In this document: piece after piece, positions 58,508-64,000 of the stretch
How positions within the stretch are numbered: position 1 is the stretch's first letter
How the letters are laid out: every line of letters begins with the position of its first letter
Source of the DNA: Ferrimonas senticii DSM 18821
GTDB taxonomy: Bacteria > Pseudomonadota > Gammaproteobacteria > Enterobacterales > Shewanellaceae
Direction: 5' to 3'
Length of the DNA stretch: 64,000 bases
Assembly (NCBI RefSeq): GCF_000422665.1
Contig: NZ_AUGM01000001.1
Coordinates: 241,352 to 305,351, forward strand
Translations under genes and position numbers: made by a program
Notes under the pieces: model-generated
The model's database searches: none
The model's input: only the letters and a program-made list of their open reading frames with translations
Told to the model about the DNA's origin: nothing

Positions 58508-58535
58508 TCTATAGATCCGGTTTGGCAGAATCAAA
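58508..58535 (-). promoter_or_regulatory. Candidate sigma-70 promoter of the copy-2 permease gene
   Basis: On the minus strand TTTGAT, 16 bp, TATAGA. Transcription from here would include the hairpin at 58451-58485. Confidence 0.5.
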
Positions 58536-58698
58536 TTGCAAGTGGCTCAAGTTCAATGGCAAATAACAAAAGTGTGATCCTGTTGGCTTTTAGTGGATTG
58601 GTTCTAACAACTTAGGCTTGCGCCAACGCAATGTTGGCCGAGGCAGAGTTGGATACTGTTGCATAGACGCTTATGTGACCAAGTGAAAAGGCTTTCAC

Positions 58699-59340
58699 AT
58701 GCTGCATTCTATTCACCTGTTTTCCAGTGATCGTTATTGGCTAGAGCACCTGCAGATGGTGCTTACTGGCAGCATGCCGGAGCTACGCCGCCACTGTCAT
58801 CAAGACTTATCTGTGTTACAAGCCCTTCGCCAATGTCCTGACAATCACATAGTAGTGGTGGATTGCAGCACCTTGGCGACCGTCGATCTGACTCAGTTTA
58901 AAACCTGCGCATGGCAGTGGTTGGCGGTATGCGATAGCGATGGAGATGAGGTGCAGATCCAAATGTTGTTGGATGGTTATGCTGGGGTGGTGGCCAAATC
59001 GATGCCGCTGGACAGATACCCACGGGTGCTGCGTGGTCTGATTAAAAGTGAGATCTGGTTTTCGCGGCAAGTCACCGCCTTTGCCATTCGGCGCTACCAG
59101 CAATCAACGCCATCCAGCCCTGAAACCATGTTGTTTATGCTGTCGCAAATGGATTTAACCAAACGACAAAAACAATTGGTGCAACAGATATTGCAAGGAA
59201 AAAGTAATCAAGAGATTGCCGATACGCTGTTTATTAGCGTTCATACGGTAAAAAGCCACGTATCGCAGTTATTGGCTAAATTTGGGGTTGAGTCGCGCCA
59301 AGGCTTAATAAAAGAACTTTTGCAATATGAAACCCACTAA
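58699..59340 (+). CDS. LuxR/CsgD-type transcriptional regulator
   Basis: The 213-residue regulator has an N-terminal receiver-like domain: HIVVVDCSTL carries an aspartate and VVAKSMPLDRYP the lysine, but the usual acidic pair at the start is reduced to SSDRYW, so phosphorylation is doubtful. A C-terminal LuxR HTH follows (LTKRQKQLVQQILQGKSNQE, FISVHTVKSHVSQLLAKFGV). The plan resembles CsgD and VpsT. It lies 150 bp upstream of the pilus genes on the same strand and is their likely regulator, by position. Confidence 0.85.
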   Translation: MLHSIHLFSSDRYWLEHLQMVLTGSMPELRRHCHQDLSVLQALRQCPDNHIVVVDCSTLATVDLTQFKTCAWQWLAVCDSDGDEVQIQMLLDGYAGVVAKSMPLDRYPRVLRGLIKSEIWFSRQVTAFAIRRYQQSTPSSPETMLFMLSQMDLTKRQKQLVQQILQGKSNQEIADTLFISVHTVKSHVSQLLAKFGVESRQGLIKELLQYETH

Positions 59341-59491
59341 GTAAAGCCAAAGTTGCATTGGGTTACAAAGTTGTAATGACGGCTAGGTTTTATCATCCCA
59401 CAACGCTTTGGCAAATCATGCTCATGGCCGATCCATTCAATAACCGCAGTTTATAAACTTTAGCCATCAACTTTGCTCACGGATTAACAAC

Positions 59492-59965
59492 GTGATGAAA
59501 CGATGGCTTGCACTGATATTACTAACAACTTGCGCGACTGCGCAAAGTCATGATCACAGTGACAGTCATCATTCACAGTGGGAAATTGTTGGCACCGTTA
59601 AAGCAAGCTGTCAGTTACAAGTTACGCCAATTAAAGACCATGACAACTTAACTCTTGATGGCAGCAAAGGAAAGCGCCAAGCAACCGCAAAAATAACGGT
59701 TGTTTGTAATGATGGTCGCGACCGAATTGAAACCTTATACCGCTCTGAAAATGGCGGATTACGCCACGATGACAGTAGCGATAATCTGATTCATTACACT
59801 GCACATATCGCCGGTAATAAGTTTGATATTGATGATAAGCAGTGGCATTCGGTAATGCAACAGAGTGGCCAAAACACCAAATTTTCCATCACGCCTGCGC
59901 TCAATGGTCGGCAATTAGCAGGAACATACCGCGACACCATTCATGTACGAGTCGCAATTGATTAA
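59492..59965 (+). CDS. Pilin-like structural subunit 1
   Basis: The 157-residue exported protein has a signal peptide (LALILLTTCATAQS), a short His/Asp/Ser-rich N-terminal segment (HDHSDSHHSQW), and an immunoglobulin-like beta domain with two cysteines (VKASCQLQV, KITVVCNDG) as in chaperone-usher subunits of the CFA/I or spore-coat-U type. It is homologous to the next gene (shared CN, SENGG, SGQN and AGTY/AGIY blocks). The first ATG of a tandem pair is annotated; the ribosome site is weak. Confidence 0.75.
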   Translation: MMKRWLALILLTTCATAQSHDHSDSHHSQWEIVGTVKASCQLQVTPIKDHDNLTLDGSKGKRQATAKITVVCNDGRDRIETLYRSENGGLRHDDSSDNLIHYTAHIAGNKFDIDDKQWHSVMQQSGQNTKFSITPALNGRQLAGTYRDTIHVRVAID

Positions 59966-59984
59966 TGACGGAGAGGTAACAACC

Positions 59985-60470
59985 ATGAAAAAGGCACTAT
60001 TAGCAATCGTATTAACCACAGTCGCCGGCTCGGCAATGGCGTTTGATTACGAAAATGGTGGTGATACTAGCGATTGGAAAATTGGCGGTCAGGTCGACGA
60101 ACGTTGTGTGTTGGAAACTTACGATGGTGGCGATCGCAGCACTTCATTAAATTTGGTAGATAACTCATTCCAAACAACTGCAAGTGTGACTATTTGGTGT
60201 AATAATAAATCTGGCACTAATAATGTTACATATACTTCAGAAAATAATGGTTTCTTTTTAAATGATGCCGGCGACAAAATCGAATATGAAGCTGAAATCG
60301 ATGGCAAATCCTTCTTTTTAAAAACACCACAGATGATTTCTCAAATTAGTGGAAATGTGAACGTAGGTCATCAAACTAAATCATTCAAGATAAAACCCCT
60401 TGGTACAGCTGCAACCGCCGCTGCAGGTATTTATTCTGATGTGATCACGGCAACAATTACCCCCAAATGA
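59985..60470 (+). CDS. Pilin-like structural subunit 2 (probable major subunit)
   Basis: The 161-residue exported protein has a signal peptide ending GSAMA, then DWKIGGQVDERCVLE, SVTIWCNNKSG, YTSENNGFF, KTKSF-type strands and a C-terminal IYSDVITATITPK strand. It is a homologue of subunit 1. GGAGAGG lies 8 nt before the ATG at 59985. Base composition is clearly AT-richer than the flanking usher and chaperone genes. The strong terminator after it suggests that it is made in excess over the assembly genes. Confidence 0.78.
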   Translation: MKKALLAIVLTTVAGSAMAFDYENGGDTSDWKIGGQVDERCVLETYDGGDRSTSLNLVDNSFQTTASVTIWCNNKSGTNNVTYTSENNGFFLNDAGDKIEYEAEIDGKSFFLKTPQMISQISGNVNVGHQTKSFKIKPLGTAATAAAGIYSDVITATITPK

Positions 60471-60486
60471 TAACTATTAATAAAAG

Positions 60487-60514
60487 GCGTGCATTGCCAA
60501 TGCACGCTTTTTTT
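60487..60514 (+). terminator. Terminator between pilin and chaperone genes
   Basis: GCGTGCATT and AATGCACGC pair around GCC, followed by T7. Read-through would set a low chaperone/usher level relative to pilin. Confidence 0.92.
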
Positions 60515-60590
60515 GCGCTGACGCAAGATCAAATTTTTTCAGTTTCTGCATCCTTCTGGAACAGACATTGGTTAGTTAGAGCGTTCAGTT

Positions 60591-61271
60591 ATGCGTCTAT
60601 TTACTTTGCTTGCTTCTATTCTGTTTTGTTTACCAGTCTTGGCCTTTCAAGTCGAACCGATGGTGCAACTGCTTGAATCGGCCGGCGCCAAATCCCAAGG
60701 GCAATATCGGGTGGTAAACACCGGTGACCAGCCGCTTGCGGTTGAAGTGGTGATCAGCAAGCGACTTGTTGATGGGCAATATCAAGAACAGCTGGTTGCC
60801 AGCGATGATTTTATGGTGTTGCCGCCGCAAGCGATGGTGCCGCCGGGGCAGTTTCAATCGTTTCGGGTGCGTTACATCGGCGAGCCAGGCTTAAGCGCCA
60901 GTGAATCGTATCGGATCAGTTTTGAGCAAGTGTCGCTTGATAACAAACCAACTGAATCTGGGGTGGAGATGCTGTTTAACTTTGCCACCTTGGTGTTTGT
61001 TGATCCGCCTAAACCAGCGCTAAACCTGTCGGCGTCGATTGTTGATGGCAAACTGCGAATTGATAACCTTGGTAATGGCGTTGCACCGCTAGATGGCTAT
61101 CAGTTTGAATTTGGCCATCAAGGCCACACAGTTCAATTGCCGTGGTCAGAAATCTCTCCGGTTAGCCCCGCCAACTACGTATTGCCCAATCTGCCTTTAC
61201 TGCTGCCGTTAACTGCGGTGGTGCCCGCTAAGTTAACCGCAGTGGATTCGGTGGCAATACAGCCGTTATGA
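60591..61271 (+). CDS. Fimbrial periplasmic chaperone (PapD-like)
   Basis: The 226-residue exported protein has a signal peptide (LLASILFCLPVLAF) and a two-domain Ig-like chaperone fold. Motifs include YRVVNTGDQPLAVEVVISKR, VLPPQAMVPPGQFQSFRVRY (the proline-rich G1 region) and YRISFEQVSLD. It donates strands to pilin subunits in the periplasm. It overlaps the usher gene by 4 nt. Confidence 0.85.
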   Translation: MRLFTLLASILFCLPVLAFQVEPMVQLLESAGAKSQGQYRVVNTGDQPLAVEVVISKRLVDGQYQEQLVASDDFMVLPPQAMVPPGQFQSFRVRYIGEPGLSASESYRISFEQVSLDNKPTESGVEMLFNFATLVFVDPPKPALNLSASIVDGKLRIDNLGNGVAPLDGYQFEFGHQGHTVQLPWSEISPVSPANYVLPNLPLLLPLTAVVPAKLTAVDSVAIQPL

Positions 61272-63628
61272 AACCCGTTGCGTTGATGGCGCTGCTTTGT
61301 GCACCAGTGGTGGCGGCGCAGTGGCAAATTGCCTTGCCGATCAAAGAGCAGGGCATTGCCGTTGGTGAGGTGCTAGCCACCACCGATGGCATGGCGTTGC
61401 AGCAGTTATCGGGGCCAGAGGTGGCGCAAACGTTACGGCATCATTTGCCACAACCGCTGCTTGACTGGCTGGCGCAGCAAGCGCAGGTAACCCCAATCCA
61501 GCTGGCGCAGCGTGGCATTGATATTCGTTTGGATCCGCAAACGCTAGAACTGCAATTAGCGCTGGCGTCGGAATCGCAGCGCACCCGCAACATTGGTTTT
61601 GCCAGCAGCAATGGCCACAGCGCGGTTTATTCAACCGCAGCAACCGTGGGCATTCAGCACAATCTGAATGTGGGATATCAACATGGCTTTAACGACGACC
61701 TGCGCCAATTAGACGCGGATCTGCTTGGCGCCGTCAATTTGTATGGCGAGCGCGGCATCAATTTGCAATATGGGCTGCACTACCGCGATGACAACAGCGA
61801 ACAGCAGCTGTATCGCACCAGCACCCAACTGTATATCGACAACCCCGAACAACCGTGGCGAGTAACGCTGGGGGATGTGGATACCGGCGGTGGCGGCCAC
61901 TTGGCCAGTGTGGCCTTGGGCGGTATTGGCTGGGAACGCTTGTATCAACAGTTGCAACCTTATAAAGAACTGCGTAACGACGGCAGTCAATTCTTTGAGT
62001 TAAGCCATTCGGCGGCGGTAGTGATTTACGTTAACGGCATCTATATCGATAGGCTTCGGTTAACGGCGGGCCGCTACAACCTAAGCGATCTGCCGCTTAA
62101 TGATGGCGCCAATGACATCCGCATCGAGATTGATTACGACTCCGGCGAAAAACAAACCCTGCGTTATAGCCAGTTTTACAACGCGCAGTTGCTGCGGCAG
62201 GGGATCAGCGATTTTGGTGTCTATCTGGGGGCGACCTCTAGCCAGTTAGAAAACGACATCGATTACGACGATGTAGCCGCCACGGCCTTTTGGGAATACG
62301 GCGTAAGTGATGGGTGGACGCTGGGGTTCAATGGCTTATATCACCAATTGGGCGCAGTGGTTGGTACTACACAGGTTGTTGGCAGTGATTGGGGTAACGT
62401 GGCGCTGCGCGTTAGCGCCAGCCAGTACGATCCACTTAAGGTGAACGGCAGCAAAGCCAGCATCGATTATCAGCAGCAAGTGTTTGGTAGTGGCGGCTAT
62501 GGCTCGCCGAATCTGCGCTTAAGTTATGAATGGAGCGACGATTTTGTTGATACGCCGTGGTTGGATCCGGTGTTAGAGCAGATGCAATCGGCGGCGCTGG
62601 ATTATCGCTGGGAAATATCAGAGCAGTGGCAACTTGGGCTGTACAGCTACTACGAAGGTCATCAACGCGACAACTACAGCTACCGCGCCAACGTAAGTGT
62701 CGCGTGGCGGCGCGACGGCCTAAACCTAACCGCCTACCTTGAACAGGAACGGTTGGATGGCGTGCGCGATCATAAGTTTTACGTCAACCTTGAACTGAAT
62801 TTCGACCTTATCGATAACCGCCATAACCTTTCCTACAGCTACGATGGCGATAACGAGCTGAATCGTGTCCAGCTTGACCGTTTCAGTGAAAACCGCGTTG
62901 GTGAGCTGGGTTATGAACTGGCGGCCGAGTGGCAAGACAATCAACAGCATTACCGCAGTGCTGCCGACTACAACGCCAATCGTTGGCGCGGCACCGTCGA
63001 GCTTCAGCACGATCGCAGCGGCGACCGGCACAGCAATCAAGCGTACAGCAGCGTAAACAGCAGTTTGGTGTTTGCCGATGGGGCGTGGGGTTGGGGCCGC
63101 GAAAGTAATGGGCCGGCGCTGGTGATCAGTGCCCATCTCACCTTGGGCGACACGGTGGTCGAGATCAACGGCGACGCGAACGGTGCCGAGGCATTGGCCA
63201 CCACCAATATTGGTGGGGTGATCCCACTAAGCCGCCCCCATGAGCAAAACATTGTCACCGTCGATGCCCCCAATGCGCCGCTGGGGTACAGCCTTGGCGC
63301 CGGTGTTGAACAGATCCAGCCGGGAAGTTTAACCGTGCATCACATCGAGGTGGGATCGGACGCCATTCGTACGGTGATTGCCACTGCGGTGAATGCCAGT
63401 GACGAGCCGATTGCTGGGCAGCTTGGCCAGTTAAGCCAAGATGGCAAGGCGGTGGCTTCGCTGTTTACCAATCGCGGCGGTCGCTTTGTGATAGACGGTC
63501 TTGCCGCTGGCCGCTATCAACTTCAATTTGGCCATTACCGCGCCACGCTAACGGTAAACGAAACCGATCCGGTGCTGATGCGCTTGCCGCTAATTCGTTT
63601 TGAGGAGTTCAACCATGAAAACCGTTAA
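61268..63628 (+). CDS. Outer-membrane fimbrial usher
   Basis: The 786-residue usher has a signal peptide (MALLCAPVVAA), an N-terminal periplasmic domain (about 25-110), a large beta-barrel with family-like blocks (VTLGDVDTGGGG, RLTAGRYNLSDLPLNDGAND, FYNAQLLRQGISDFGVYLGA) and a C-terminal domain (GRFVIDGLAAGRYQLQFG). It is similar in plan to the usher of non-classical (alternate or archaic) chaperone-usher systems. It overlaps its neighbours on both sides. Confidence 0.85.
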   Translation: MKPVALMALLCAPVVAAQWQIALPIKEQGIAVGEVLATTDGMALQQLSGPEVAQTLRHHLPQPLLDWLAQQAQVTPIQLAQRGIDIRLDPQTLELQLALASESQRTRNIGFASSNGHSAVYSTAATVGIQHNLNVGYQHGFNDDLRQLDADLLGAVNLYGERGINLQYGLHYRDDNSEQQLYRTSTQLYIDNPEQPWRVTLGDVDTGGGGHLASVALGGIGWERLYQQLQPYKELRNDGSQFFELSHSAAVVIYVNGIYIDRLRLTAGRYNLSDLPLNDGANDIRIEIDYDSGEKQTLRYSQFYNAQLLRQGISDFGVYLGATSSQLENDIDYDDVAATAFWEYGVSDGWTLGFNGLYHQLGAVVGTTQVVGSDWGNVALRVSASQYDPLKVNGSKASIDYQQQVFGSGGYGSPNLRLSYEWSDDFVDTPWLDPVLEQMQSAALDYRWEISEQWQLGLYSYYEGHQRDNYSYRANVSVAWRRDGLNLTAYLEQERLDGVRDHKFYVNLELNFDLIDNRHNLSYSYDGDNELNRVQLDRFSENRVGELGYELAAEWQDNQQHYRSAADYNANRWRGTVELQHDRSGDRHSNQAYSSVNSSLVFADGAWGWGRESNGPALVISAHLTLGDTVVEINGDANGAEALATTNIGGVIPLSRPHEQNIVTVDAPNAPLGYSLGAGVEQIQPGSLTVHHIEVGSDAIRTVIATAVNASDEPIAGQLGQLSQDGKAVASLFTNRGGRFVIDGLAAGRYQLQFGHYRATLTVNETDPVLMRLPLIRFEEFNHENR

Positions 63629-64000
63629 ATCGATGTTGTGGGCACTGGCGTTGTTGCCATTGCCTTTGTTAGCGGGCGAGCAATGCCAGGGCAATTGGCG
63701 GCTGCATTTTGAAACGGCATCGGCTACTGTGCTAACGACTTCCGAACAGGTGCTGCTGCAAGGGAGTGTCAACGTTGATAAGTCCGCCCGTGACTGTTTG
63801 CGGGCAATGAATTTATCGGCAGAGGATCGCCGCCCTCTAAGTCTAACTAGCCGCGGCCATCGGTTACCGGCGGATCTGCTGGATGATCAGTACCGGCAAT
63901 TGCCGATTGCCGGTAACGGCGGCTATCGGCTGCCTTTAGACCCATCTGGGCTTACGCTCTTTTGGTTGCGGTTGCCAACTGCCGGACAGGCTGAGGCCGG
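63615..64000 (+). CDS. Probable pilus tip/minor subunit (3' end beyond window)
   Basis: The open frame starts at the ATG at 63615, inside the usher stop region, and remains open to the window edge (128 codons). It has a signal peptide (MKTVKSMLWALALLPLPLLA), then GEQCQGNWRLHFE and a second cysteine in ARDCLRAMN. The position after the usher is where tip adhesins sit in alternate chaperone-usher operons. The family cannot be confirmed from the fragment. Confidence 0.75.
   Translation, partial: MKTVKSMLWALALLPLPLLAGEQCQGNWRLHFETASATVLTTSEQVLLQGSVNVDKSARDCLRAMNLSAEDRRPLSLTSRGHRLPADLLDDQYRQLPIAGNGGYRLPLDPSGLTLFWLRLPTAGQAEA

Overview
The window looks like chromosomal DNA of a marine, respiratory gammaproteobacterium of the Shewanella/Ferrimonas type (Alteromonadales). 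The grounds are a gene-for-gene Lrp / FtsK / LolA / RarA / CrcB / SerS run, a HexR-controlled zwf-pgl-edd-eda Entner-Doudoroff operon with the gapA / DUF2989 / gapB arrangement known from Shewanella, a TIGR02922 protein, and a MccA/SirA-type octahaem sulfite reductase cluster. Assignment to a genus is inference. I see no tRNA, rRNA, CRISPR array, prophage or transposase gene.

Layout. 1-8045: housekeeping genes (ald partial, lrp, ftsK, lolA, rarA, crcB, serS). 8092-28279: a 20-kb accessory polysaccharide locus. On the plus strand lie a GH2 lipoprotein, a GH9 enzyme, a Gln-rich exported protein, an orphan HAMP membrane protein and a TPR plus glycosidase-like protein. On the minus strand, probably one operon starting at 24912, lie a response regulator-PP2C phosphatase, a STAS antagonist, a sugar nucleotidyltransferase, an RsbW-like ATPase, a cellulose-synthase-like GT2 and three DUF3131 paralogues. 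A PEGA-like membrane protein, a beta-rich outer-membrane protein and a second GT2 close the locus. I read this as a beta-glycan synthesis and processing system governed by an RsbU/V/W-like partner switch; I know no published description of this exact set, and it is the best candidate for an undescribed system.

28342-40000: central carbon metabolism: pykA, hexR, zwf-pgl-edd-eda, gapA and gapB, with three near-perfect HexR palindromes and one degenerate one. 40100-46340: a zinc-ribbon protein, yeaC, an AbgT-family transporter with a CRP-like site, pepT, a TIGR02922 protein, and a cobalamin riboswitch followed by btuB. 46957-52742: the dissimilatory sulfite reductase cluster: mccA, a rhodanese-like protein, an FKBP isomerase with a Met/His-rich tail, a TPR maturation-type protein, mccC and mccD. 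Electrons would run from quinol through MccD and MccC to the periplasmic octahaem MccA.

53009-58485: a ToxR/CadC-like membrane regulator followed by a MITE-like element of about 245 bp, a small Rap1a/Tai-like periplasmic protein, and two AzgA-type purine permeases, each with a terminator hairpin just upstream of its start codon. 58699 to the end: a LuxR-type regulator and a chaperone-usher pilus cluster (two related pilins, chaperone, usher, and a probable tip subunit cut by the window edge).
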